From NCBI GenBank assembly GCA_027924585.1, contig BSBM01000007.1:7944501-8008500 (forward strand): a stretch of DNA of 64,000 bases, in the 5' to 3' direction. The position numbers and the translations under genes were made by a program. Below are positions 21,477 to 31,513 of the stretch, one piece after another. The DNA is from Larix kaempferi (lineage: Eukaryota; Streptophyta; Pinopsida; Pinales; Pinaceae). The notes under the pieces are model-generated. The model had not been told where the DNA came from. It saw only the letters and a program-made list of their open reading frames with translations, and searched no databases. Within the stretch, counting starts at the first letter, position 1; each line of letters starts with the position of its first letter.

Positions 21477-23018
21477 ATGGCCACTCCGGTGACGGCTTCG
21501 ACCTACGTACACCCCGGTGCTACTGATCCCAGAACATCTCCAAGCACAAGAGCATCTCAGCAGCAGCCGGAGGAACCTGTTCCAGAGCCGCTCGCGTCTA
21601 TGGTGAACTACATTCCGCCGCGTCCAGATGATGCGCCGGATGTACAGATTCCGAAGAATGCAAAGTATCCAATTCCGCTACCGCCACTACCGGCTAGTGT
21701 GCGGGTAGAAGGCCAACTATTGGGAAACATTCCATTGGTTAAATTCTCTGATTTTAACCTTGGAGACTATAAGACATATCCTCAGTTTCAGCTGGACCGA
21801 TATCTGGATATCGTCCATAATCCCACCAGGCAGGTTGATGAGTTTATCCCGAAGGGATTTGCAGCAAATCTTGAGCGCCCTGGACTCTTGAATTTGTTGA
21901 AGCTACCGCACTTTGGGCGTAGCAATGAAGTGAACGCAGTCGTTAAAACACTGCTATCCTGCGTTCATGGAGGTTACCTTTGGCTCGGGAGGCCAATTGA
22001 TCTAAATGTTGATTTGATACACCGTATAACCGGTCTATCCAAGGTTGGTAAGGATCCCAACATCCATTTTGTGGGAAAGGAGAAGGACCGAAAATTAGCT
22101 GCAAAGCTGGTCCAGAAATATAACTTGACAAGAGGAGGTCGGGCTTATGACCTCACGACCGTTGAAGATGAGGCACTTCGCTTCACAGGAAGTCTGCTTG
22201 CAGGCAGACTTCTCACCAAGTGCCGACCGAAAGAAGTTACTGGAGCTGTCGTAGAGCTCGCTATCGCAGCTGCGGAGGGAGAACAGTACAACTGGTCTCT
22301 CTTCCTGCTGAATTCTTTTTTGGCTGATTGCCTGAATGTGCAGGACAATCCAGCCCAATCATTCCACTTTTCGTGGCTTCTAATTCTATGCGCTCTCGTC
22401 GGGTGGAAGGAGCCCCCAAATACTCAGTTCCGTCCACGCCGCGCAGGAGAGGTTGCCGGCATGCGCTACATCAACCTCTGGGATTCCCCTAATCCCGCGA
22501 AGCGCAAGATGAATCGCGCTGTTTTTTGTGAGTACTACTATCTCCTCCGAGACACCATACAAGATATGCCAAGGCTGAGCGAGGAGACAGCCACATTGTA
22601 TGAAGGGAAGTTGGCTTTTACTGCCGACATCCATCAACTCTACCTTTGGCCTTGCGACATTCCAGGTGACTGGGCGCTAGGTCTTTACAGGATGACCACA
22701 GAAGATGTCGAAGAAACCATTAAGTCGTGGTCGGACGAATGGAGAGCAGCAGCTGACATCGCACCTGCGATGCCACCCGCCGCTGCGCAAGAAAAGGATA
22801 AGGGCAAGGAAGCCCCTGAGCAAAGAAGCGATGAAGGCTCAACAGAACCAGCCACAAAGAAGCAGAAAGTGTCGCATCCCACTGAGGCCATTCCCTCGGA
22901 GGTCGACAAATACTTGAAAGAGCAATTTCGTGAGATGAGGAACATGCATGCTCACATCCGAAGTGCTCTAGACTTACAATTTGTAGAACTAAAAGGTCTC
23001 GCAGGAAGGATTGCGTAG
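21477..23018 (+). CDS. ORF3a of element A: plant-mobile-domain-like protein
   Basis: 513 residues from the ATG at 21477, chosen because its context GGCATGG is strong; an in-frame ATG at 21321 exists. A proline-rich N-terminus is followed by a globular region with 'LLSCVHGGYLWLGRPI', 'DLIHRITGLSKVGKDP' and 'FHFSWLLILCALVGW'. This pattern resembles plant mobile domain or retroelement-associated proteins. The tail is charged, with a possible nuclear signal ('ATKKQKVSHP'). The frame ends at TAG 23016-23018 and stays open beyond it into ORF3b. An env-like or accessory role is possible, but no signal peptide or membrane segment is evident. Confidence 0.65.
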   Translation: MATPVTASTYVHPGATDPRTSPSTRASQQQPEEPVPEPLASMVNYIPPRPDDAPDVQIPKNAKYPIPLPPLPASVRVEGQLLGNIPLVKFSDFNLGDYKTYPQFQLDRYLDIVHNPTRQVDEFIPKGFAANLERPGLLNLLKLPHFGRSNEVNAVVKTLLSCVHGGYLWLGRPIDLNVDLIHRITGLSKVGKDPNIHFVGKEKDRKLAAKLVQKYNLTRGGRAYDLTTVEDEALRFTGSLLAGRLLTKCRPKEVTGAVVELAIAAAEGEQYNWSLFLLNSFLADCLNVQDNPAQSFHFSWLLILCALVGWKEPPNTQFRPRRAGEVAGMRYINLWDSPNPAKRKMNRAVFCEYYYLLRDTIQDMPRLSEETATLYEGKLAFTADIHQLYLWPCDIPGDWALGLYRMTTEDVEETIKSWSDEWRAAADIAPAMPPAAAQEKDKGKEAPEQRSDEGSTEPATKKQKVSHPTEAIPSEVDKYLKEQFREMRNMHAHIRSALDLQFVELKGLAGRIA

Positions 23019-24134
23019 ACCCATGCGCCAGCATCTACTTCGCAGGCGCCACAACCAGTTCCAACTGATGAGCGAGTTGAAGAACTCCCAGACAGGCACA
23101 CTGTCGTGCATATTCCGCCTACCAGCATGACACTTCCAGATCCTCTAGCTGAACTACAGGTAAGCACAGTTGGACCTGTAGAAATTAATTTGTCTATGAT
23201 TCCTATAGAAACCCTACAGCTTGTACAGGAGAAAGTTTCTCTTGAGTTGAGAGCTAGAGAGCTCTCTACTTTCCAGGCAAACCAACGACTGCAATCGCAG
23301 GAGATAGAGCTGAAGGAAAGTCATAAGAATATCTCTGCGAAGCTTGCACTCTATGAGGCGAAAGACACCGGCATCAGAAACGCAATAGAAGAGATTGCCC
23401 AGGAATTGCCGGCTTGCGAGATTCAACCAGACCTCCCTCTGGTTGCAAAAGTTCAAATTATTGGCGAAAGGGCGAAAACCCTGGAGCAAGAAATAGCTGC
23501 TATGGCAGAAGGCCATAAAACCCAGATTGCTGAGCTAGAAGCTCGCGTTGCTGCGCATCTTACGGATGATGCGCAGGTACAATTTGAAGCATTGAGCAGA
23601 GCTTCCACACGAATGAAAGGTCGAGTACAGGAAGCCAAGAACCTGATGAACCAGGCTATGGAAGCATGGTCAGAGCTTGTGAACCTCCCTTTTAAAGTGG
23701 GACTATCAGAACAGGTGCAAGCTGCAGAACAGTCTCTCACTGTTCTGAATGAAGAAGCTAAGTCCTTAACAGGCTTGCCAAAGATGAAGAAAATGGGCGA
23801 AGTGCGCAAAATGCAGCAGCAACTGCACAAGCTCAGAACTGAAGATGAGAAGCTCACCAACAGCATTCAGCCATTCATGGATGAGTATGCTGAAATCGTT
23901 GGCCAGGTTGAGACAAAAATCAAAGAAATTACCGAGTCTCAAGAGCTCATTGATACACTCACTAAAGATGAAACGACCGCAGAAACAGTGCAAACAGCTG
24001 ATGAGTGTATCGAGGAATTGGACTCCGCTATTGCGAAATGGCAGAAAACATTCGCGGAGATTCAAGCAAACGCAGATGCGCAAATCAAACAACCACGCGC
24101 TAGTGCGAGTGGCTCGAGGGCGAGCCACAAGTGA
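23019..24134 (+). CDS. ORF3b of element A: coiled-coil protein continuing ORF3a frame
   Basis: Same frame as ORF3a and separated from it only by the TAG at 23016-23018. The first ATG is at 23106, giving 342 residues. The sequence is strongly heptad-like and rich in E, K, Q, A and L ('LELRARELSTFQANQRL', 'KTLEQEIAAMAEGHKT'). This indicates long coiled coils from about residue 35 to 320, then an S/R/G-rich tail. ORF3a and ORF3b are probably one protein of about 885 residues, a globular domain plus a coiled-coil oligomerisation stalk. It would be produced by readthrough or be broken by a CAG-to-TAG change. It ends 12 bases before the 3' LTR. Confidence 0.65.
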   Translation, partial: THAPASTSQAPQPVPTDERVEELPDRHTVVHIPPTSMTLPDPLAELQVSTVGPVEINLSMIPIETLQLVQEKVSLELRARELSTFQANQRLQSQEIELKESHKNISAKLALYEAKDTGIRNAIEEIAQELPACEIQPDLPLVAKVQIIGERAKTLEQEIAAMAEGHKTQIAELEARVAAHLTDDAQVQFEALSRASTRMKGRVQEAKNLMNQAMEAWSELVNLPFKVGLSEQVQAAEQSLTVLNEEAKSLTGLPKMKKMGEVRKMQQQLHKLRTEDEKLTNSIQPFMDEYAEIVGQVETKIKEITESQELIDTLTKDETTAETVQTADECIEELDSAIAKWQKTFAEIQANADAQIKQPRASASGSRASHK

Positions 24135-24146
24135 GTGTTGGGGGCC

Positions 24147-25590
24147 TGTTGGGGCCAAGGTCGCAGCCATAGTAAAAGCTGCGAATTTTGGGAAAAAGCA
24201 CGAGTATGGAAGGAAAGTGCTAATTTTGGGACAAGCACTAAGTTTGGGTAAGAAGGAGACGGTGCGCAGTACGGTGCCAGATGGATGATCTCAGCGCAGA
24301 TCACGGACCGGAAATTGCGGAGATCGCGCGCACGTCATCGAAGAATGAAGGTGGCTCAGCTACCATAATAAATAAGGCGATGGAGTAGAGGGCTCAGCTA
24401 CCCTCATTTAAAGGCTTAGTACAGAAGTTATGGTTGCTCGGATCAAGGAGGAGCAACGGACCAGAGCATTGAAGGCGAAGGACGATCGCCCATACCCACA
24501 ATCTGCGCCGGAATTCACGGAGCCTGCAGGAAGCGGCGACGTGACTGCAAGCGGCGCCTACAGTACACCTAGCCATGTGCGTGGTTAGGGTTTTTGGGAA
24601 TCACTGTTGGGAAAGGCCCACAGTTTTGTAAAGGTGTGACCGTCATGGCCACCTACATATATGAATAATTGTAATAGATAGAGGGTTGGAGAGAGAGAGA
24701 GAGAATTAGAGAGTTAGATACTAGACTGTTAGAGAGCCAGTCTAAAGGATAGATCATGTGTTGATTATCCTTCATTGTATTTTCTACCCAGTGCGTAGAA
24801 CTAGAGAGGAAATCGGATAGCCGAGGAGCTAATCCCTGGGTTGCCAGACAGTCTGAGTCGACGTCTGTGCCTTTGTAATCTCCATAGAGAGGAGACTTGA
24901 CTGAGAGAAGGGCTCCCAGCTGTGTGCGTGGAGTTTCCTGTAAGATCTAAGGCTGCAGCTGTGTGCGCAGCATATTGTATAACTCTATCATTTTCTGGTT
25001 AATATAACGCTCCCGTGGACGTGGTTTTCCTCGAGGAGATGAGCTTCACTTATATCTTCTTGTTATAATGTTGTGTGAATGATAACTATTTAGAGTTCAT
25101 TATTTGTGTATGCAAGACTTCTGTCTTATCTTTGTGACTGTTTGAGCGAGTTGGGAAGATCCCTTGATAACTATAAGTGTCTTAAGTACTAAAGAAGTAG
25201 TAACGCACGGTCGCTGCGGCGAGGGCAGACTACGTTACTGTGCTGGATGTGAAGGGCGAGGAAGTGTCTAGCGCATCGACCCAAGGGATAGTTGCCTGCT
25301 GCGTTAGAGAGGAGAAACTGCGCAGTAGACCTGCCAAGGAAGGAATCCACGCAGCTGCGCCGAGCGGCCTGCGGGAGGGTCCGACCGCCGATATTTTAGG
25401 AAGAAGAAGAGAGAGAGAACAATCTCCGCGTCACCACGGTTAAGGAAACCTGATTCCTTAACCCCCCCATAGCCACTTCGGGTGAGACCTCGAGCTGCTG
25501 CGCAGCTTGTTGCCGAAAGGGCCAGTGTGCCAAGGGGTTTTGTTGCTGCGCTTCATTAAAACCCGGGTCTGCCCAGAAAAGAAGCCAACA
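24147..25590 (+). repeat. 3' LTR of element A
   Basis: Copy of 12185-13628. It is preceded by a G-rich tract (GTGTTGGGGGCC) that may be the polypurine tract, and followed by the CCTCC target duplication. Confidence 0.93.
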
Positions 25591-25595
25591 CCTCC

Positions 25596-27270
25596 GAAGA
25601 GGAAGCTATCCTTAGAACCCAGCAGCTTGATCTAGTATATGCTCAGTCTGGGATCTTATATGAGATTATTCCCAATGCACCGAGATCTAACACAGATCTA
25701 GGTAAACCTAAGGCTAGACCACATGCTGATGGCATAGTGGGTTTAGTAGATTCTGCAGCATTTGATGCTTTAACTAAGCAGGTTCAAGCCTTGTCTGTCA
25801 AACAGTTTGTTGTAGAAGCAACTTCAGTTGCATCCTCCCCTTCGAAAACAGAATCTGTACAACAAGTGCAGACGAATCAAAAGGGCCCTTGGAAGGCCAA
25901 CAACAAAAAGAAGGGCAAGAAAGGGGAGGAAAACCACCAAAATCCCAAAAATACTGAAATGTCGAGCAGGGAAAAAAGGAGAAAAAGAAAGTGAAGTTTC
26001 CTTGCAAACTATGCAAAGAGGGTCACCATACCCATCAATGCCCTCTGATGGAAGAAGCCCCGAAGCTGCTCCATGAAAAGAAACCAGCTGTCTTAAAAGA
26101 CCCATTTTCTCACGGGCAAGGTTCAGCTTCTGGAAGCTCTAGTGCTGGGGCCACTCATCTGCTGATAAATTGTTTATTAATATAGTTAATTCAGTTGCTC
26201 TTTTACAAACTCAAGCTAGAAACTATACCCCGGATCCGTAGCAGAAGGATGTTTCCGAGCCATCTACCCCTCTCCGCATGGAGATAGGGTGGATTTGTTG
26301 CTGAAGATCCCAAAAGGTGTCTTCAAACGAGCTGTGCACAACAACAATGCACGGGCTGCCCCCAACTATAATGTTGTGGAGGATTTAGCCCAAACCCCCT
26401 GTGCCATGTCCACTTTAGAAGTACTGTAGAGTTGTCCATTGCAACACAGTGCACTTCTTGCAGCGATTGGGAGCGTAGACTCATCCAATATGCTTGCCCA
26501 TTTTGATATGAGTAATATCAAGTTCTGGTTGCCGTACCACGTCGCTCTTCAAATAGAGGTAGTCCATGGTCCCAAGACCATTGGACGAGCTATTGTAGAT
26601 GAGGGTACGTTTACGTGCATAATGTCCATTTCTTGCAGGAAGGATTTGGGCGAACCCGAGTTAGCCCCCTCGAACATGGCACTTATGCCTTTGATGAAAG
26701 ATCTTTCCGTCCATGCGGAGTCTTACCATCATTTGACGTTGAACTTGCAGGCAAACTAGTATCTGTAGAGGTTGATGTTCTGGAAGCTCCACTTGACTAT
26801 AACTTGTTGTTAGGTAGGAGATGGACATATACAATGCAAGGAGTGCCATCATCTGTTTTCCTAGTTATAATGTTCCCTCATGAAGGAAAGATCGCCATAG
26901 TTGACCAACTTTCATTTTCTCGAAAAAAAAAACAGGCTTCGTCGGATTCAACAATTCCGATGGTTGATTAGTCTCACCCAGCGAGTGAGAGTTTTGGAGT
27001 AGGGCTCTATGGGAAATTAATTTGCACATTTGGCCTACCCACTCCTGTTCATTTTATTGGTTCTGAATATTTTTCTTGTTCTGAGGTTTTCACGGTCGGT
27101 CCAATGATAGATCCATGGATTCTCCCCACCGAATAAGAACTAGTTGTGCCCTTATCTATTGTAAAGGTGGCCTACTTAGATTCACAACATGTTGCAATAG
27201 AACATATCGTGACTCCGTTGGTCTCTGTTGAGTGTCATGAACAAGTTATCTGTTACTTGTTCTCCATGCT
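25596..27270 (+). pseudogene. Tat-1 continued: gag C-terminus and protease
   Basis: Resumes the interrupted gag ('EEAILRTQQLDLVYAQSG' type). It carries a zinc knuckle near 25993-26040 ('CKLCKEGHHTHQC') and a protease-like region at 26540-26960 with 'IVDEGTFTCIMS', 'DYNLLLGRRWTYTMQ' and 'VIMFPHEGKI'. Several stops and frameshifts are present. The copy fades near 27270, before any reverse transcriptase. Confidence 0.75.
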
Positions 27271-27281
27271 TAGTTGGACGT

Positions 27282-27365
27282 TAAGAGTATTTCCCTCAAA
27301 TATTTCTTAAAAAATAATGCTTCTCAGTGGGTTAAGAGTATTTCCCTCAAATATTTCTTAAACAA
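27282..27365 (+). repeat. Short tandem duplication
   Basis: 'GTTAAGAGTATTTCCCTCAA' followed by ATATTTCTTAAA occurs twice, about 52 bases apart, at the Tat-1 / repeat X junction. Confidence 0.7.
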
Positions 27366-27375
27366 TATATCTACT

Positions 27376-28503
27376 TTGGCTTTATTTTTCGAGGGCATCA
27401 ATGAGGCCATTAGCTCCACTCATCTAGGTACAAGGTCTTTACATCTATTGTCAATTGAGTGTAGATCGGGTTGTTGGGAGGAATGTTGTTATCCTCCCCA
27501 CCCGGGTTCAAATCTTGCTTTGTGACACTTGCTCCTTGGAAGCCGACTTTCTATGTAATGATTGTAAATCTGGCCATACCTTGATTCTTTCATAATACAA
27601 TCCTTGTACTTATCAAGCCAAGTCAGCATCGAACCAATGAGAGATATTTGGTTCCGATATAGGATAATGATATGTTCGCTCCACTCCCCCTTATCTCTTG
27701 TTCCTGTGATTCCTTACGGACGATGATCTGACGAGGTTGAAGTTGGATGGCTTATATTTTATGACGTCCACTCATGACAACTTTTTAAGAACGCACAGGC
27801 ATAGTCATGACAGAATACTATAAACTTCGACATGGAATCAATAACGTCTCTTTTCCGAGCACATTATAAAAAGAAAAGGAAATATCGATTTCATTCCGTC
27901 GAGTGTGCATTGTATTTGCCTTGGAAATCAAAAGATTAGGTTTGTGAGCTGGCATACAATAATAGTTACTAACACTATTGATGACAATGATTCACCACAA
28001 AAGACGCATGATTTAGTTAAGTACAATAGAAGTGTGTGGAGACCTGGTAATTAGGTGCCATATCAATCCGTCTTTTCTTTTACATCATGTGCATATTGTA
28101 GGGAAGCTTCCAAAAATATCATATTCGAATACCTCTATGAGCCTCGTTCCAAAGGTTTATCCGGGAAATAAATGAAAGTGGAAGAATAATGGAGCATGGT
28201 TATTTGCAATGGGATTTAGATGGTCACAACTAAACCGAAATATGACTCCTCGCAATTACTCTTTGGGCTGCAACATTCCAGTATGATATTTGCCTTGTCG
28301 TGTCTTTAATAATGACCTAGAAAGAGAAGAGACAAAGATACCACATGGAATGTCTACTGGTTCACAAATAAATTATATTCTCGAAGTACATTGAAAATGG
28401 ATGAACCAGCGCTCTCAGATACTTCGATTATAAAAGCAATGACGAGTAGGATCAGGTCCACAGATCACCTCCAATACTTTATATGAACTCAAAATGTTAT
28501 ACC
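27376..28503 (+). repeat. Repeat X, copy 2
   Basis: Matches 3716-4542 in order. It carries an extra 158-bp segment near its start and a few other indels. No coding potential was seen. Confidence 0.7.
27438..27595 (+). mobile_element. Possible tRNA-derived SINE insertion
   Basis: This segment is absent at the equivalent point of repeat X copy 1 (near 3764-3785). It is bounded by similar 'TACAAGGTC' and 'TACAATC'. It contains 'CCCGGGTTCAAATC' (B-box-like, 27501-27514) and ends in a T-rich tail, as in plant Au-like SINEs. No clear A box was found. Confidence 0.35.
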
Positions 28504-28659
28504 GTCCTCGTGCGTAATAAAAATTTGGGAATAGATGCTGCTTAAATCTGCTTCTTGAGAACTTTAACTGGTAGATTGTGTGCGTTGGGCATCTATACTT
28601 TAATGTTTTGACGTCAGTGACGTTTACAAAAAGAAGTTGCCCTAATTTGATTGAAGAAC
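28504..28659. other. Junction sequence of the deleted duplicate
   Basis: Unique-looking sequence between repeat X copy 2 and the truncated LINE-B. In copy 1 the corresponding distance spans about 4.7 kb of LINE 3' half. Confidence 0.4.
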
Positions 28660-31513
28660 AACATCAATTTCCGTTTTCCACATGCACCGAATTACGAATA
28701 TAACTCTTGTCTTCCTCTGCATTATCACCAAGGAACGATAACACATCATCGAAAAAAATGACACGAGTTACACTGACCTCAAGACCAAAGCTTAAGCCAT
28801 GAATCCTATTGAGTGATTTAGCAATCTGAAGTGATATGTCGAGTCCTTCCATCACTATCGTGACAGGGGACAAATGTACCTTAAGCCTCTTGAGGATTTG
28901 AAAAAAAATTATGTCGCTCCATTAATTATCATAGTAAAATTAACTGTAGTTATGCACGTCCAAGTCCAGTTCACCATCCCCACTAACATACCTATCTGAA
29001 TTAGAAACAGTCTTATATAAAACCAATTGGTACGATCATAAGCCTTTGAAAGATTTGATTTAATAACCTTTGTAAGCTTCTCTTCAACCTTGATTGTATG
29101 GACACTTTCTTGCGTTGTCCCACTTCTTCAATCCAAAAAAACCAAACTGTTCTGTTGATATATTTGCTGAAAGACCGGCTATAGTCTTTCAGCTATTATC
29201 TTCAAAATGATTTTATAAATTGCATTACATAATGATATTGGCCTGAAATCCCCGAAATATGTTGGACGATAAACTTTTGGTATAAGAACTAGGAAGGTAG
29301 TGTTAAAATTGGATGGATTCTTTCCTGAAATTCTAATATATTTAATCAACTTGAGTATATCCACTCCCAATAACTAAAAAAGTCAGGAAAAACTAATTCC
29401 ACCCATCCGAGCCTATACTTTTTTCCTTTTTTGCTTTATCCAAAGTAAATTCCAGTTCCTCTAGAGAAATTGGTACAAAAATATTGTCATTTTCATTTTG
29501 ATTTATCGATCTTGGAAAATAAGAGAAGGTTTTAACCTATGTTGCGAGGGTACGACGGATACAGATATGGGTACGCCACATTTTGAAATAAGGTACTTCG
29601 GTACGTCAAGGTAGTGTAGACATATATATAAAATTTTCAAGTTTAAATTATAAATTTATAATTAAGAATTATATTAATATATTTATTATTAAGTTAATAA
29701 GTTTTCAACAAGTAACACACATTTGACATTGGTATTGGTGTTTGCACATTAATTCAAATTACAAATATGATATTGATATTGATATGAATCTACCAATCCT
29801 AGGGCAAACACAACCATTTGTTGATCATAGGCATGAGCTTCTATTGAGGAAGAACAACAATATTATTTGTTGAGACTAAATACTGTAGGGTCGTGGTCAT
29901 CTAGCAGCCCTATTCTAGTGCATGAGGGTGCAACACTCCAATGGAAGGAGCAATAAGAAACTTACGCTTATTAAGGGCGCATTTCTCCTTCATGGGCTGC
30001 ATACTATCAATCTGGTTGTGACCTCTTACAGTTGGGCATGCCTCCATTGTTTGGGCATTTATCTCATGAAAGTGTTGTCCTAAAACTTCAACAATACTCC
30101 TACTATTTACAGCAGTTGTGCTTCCATTGTTTGGTCATTAATCTCATGCAAGTGTTGTCCTAAACTCTTACAATATTTATCTTATTTGCAGCAGTAGTCC
30201 CTGCCTCAAGGAGTCCACCTTCAACAATATTTAAGGTCAGATTTATTCTCTTATAATATATGATTGGCATTGAATATTTACGAAGCAATTAATATTCTTA
30301 TCTTGTTTATTATTGGGTTCTTATTGTGGTGTTATACCATTGGGGTATGCAAACTACCTTAAATAATAATTACTCCCTCCTGAATCCTAACATTGCCTAC
30401 AAACCAACAAGTCACCTACCAAATCAAGAAGACGTAAACCAACAGTGAAGGAATTTGGGGTCAGATTTAAGTTGGGATATTACACCATTGACTCACTAAC
30501 AGGAAGTCAAGGTTGGTTGAAAAAATCAGACCCTCTATCATTTGATGCAGAGATTGGTTTGTCTACTAAATGAAGTACCGACGAAGTACCCAAACTCGTG
30601 GTACGCAACCTTTTTTAATTATTAGTACCCAAATTTCTTTGACCAAGTACCTGGTACTTTCACAGTACTCCAAGAGGTACCAATTCCAGTACCCGATACG
30701 GGTACCTCGTACTGGTACGGGTGCCCAACCCCCCGATATGGGTACCTCACAACTTAGGTTTTAACTATCTTTGCTAAATTACCACCTTTAGGTTCAATAT
30801 AAATGCTGCTGAAAAAAATTCACTCCTTCTGTTGAATGTTCAAAACCTCTTATCACTTCCCCACTACTCTTTTTAATTTCCCAAAAAGTATTCCTTCGCT
30901 TCCTCTAGTCAACAAACTTATGGAAGTAAGTTGTGTACTCATCCCTTAGATCAAACCACACCGCTCTGCCTCAACTTCTTGAGAATTTCATTTTTTATCC
31001 TCTCTAGATCCTCTAGTATTTTCAACTTCTCATTTCCTAATACTCTTGTATCCTCAGTAAAGATGTCCTCTATCTTTTTCTGTTTCTTTTAATCTCGTCT
31101 CTGTTTTTTACTTGTTTTATAGACCATTCCAGTGATAGCTTCTTTTCCCTATATAAAGCTTTTGCAAATTGTTGGCTAGGTGAGAAATCCAAATTTGTAT
31201 CATAACCTTCCCATCATGATTTAATCATATTTATATACTCCTTATTTTCCAACCAATGAGGGTTAAACTTAAATGGTGAAGTTAGTTTCTCATCTCCCTT
31301 TTCCATCTGGATTATGATTGGAAGATGATGTGATCCGCCTCCGGTTACCCTTCGAGATTTGGACTTCTCAACTTTCTTCGAATGTTCCCCTGCCAACAAG
31401 AATTTGTCTATTCTTTTTGCTTCCTCGTCGTCCCTTGATCTTTTGTTAAACCATGTAGATTTAATTTCTATTGGTTCAATGTCAATCAGATCCTCTAAAT
31501 CAAATTTGGTCAC
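28660..31513 (-). mobile_element. L1-type LINE fragment (LINE-B), decayed, split by a DNA transposon
   Basis: On the minus strand the order is as follows. The endonuclease C-terminal part (31214-31513) has 'RIDKFLLAGEHSKK', 'GGGSHHLPI' (SDH of the active site reads SHH) and 'SPFKFNPHWLENKEY'. A linker follows at about 30780-31200. Early RT (29179-29370) has 'NTTFLVLIPKV' and 'FGDFRPISLCNAIYKII'. The RT catalytic block (28664-28873) has 'MEGLDISLQI' and 'RVIFFDDVLSF'. It is the sister of LINE-A and holds the catalytic FFDD that LINE-A lost. Stops and a nested element make it inactive. The 3' half (connector, zf-RVT, RNase H) is deleted. Confidence 0.78.
29537..30756. mobile_element. Non-autonomous terminal-inverted-repeat DNA transposon (Mutator- or hAT-like)
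   Basis: Inserted in LINE-B with a perfect 9-bp target duplication GGTTTTAAC (29528-29536 and 30757-30765). LINE-A shows the empty site. The ends are imperfect inverted repeats: left TATGTTGCGAGGGTAC, right complement TAAGTTGTGAGGTACC. Subterminal regions are packed with GGTAC/GTACC, at least ten in 30560-30750 and several at the left. About 1.22 kb, with no transposase frame. A 9-bp duplication favours a Mutator-like origin, and 8-bp hAT cannot be excluded. Confidence 0.75.

Larger units (their letters stand above)
12185..25590 (+). mobile_element. Complete young Ty3/gypsy LTR retrotransposon (element A), 13.4 kb
   Basis: Two 1444-bp LTRs (12185-13628, 24147-25590) start TGTTGGGG and end CCAACA. 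They differ at about four positions by eye. The flanking 5-bp duplication is CCTCC (12180-12184, 25591-25595), and the host sequence is the gag of Tat-1, whose frame resumes after it. Contents in order: 5' LTR, repeated primer-binding sites, ORF0, gag-pol, a non-coding interval, a downstream ORF pair, and the 3' LTR. There is no chromodomain and no extra RNase H. It is a non-chromovirus Ty3/gypsy element; its exact lineage was not established. The near-identical LTRs indicate a recent insertion. Confidence 0.93.

Noticed and set aside
22095-24170. Minus-strand frames of 80-137 codons opposite ORF3
   Set aside because: Shadows of the sense coding region, several overlapping each other, with no similarity.
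12432-25443. Paired 60- and 67-codon frames in the LTRs of element A
   Set aside because: Explained by identical LTR copies. They are non-coding by appearance.
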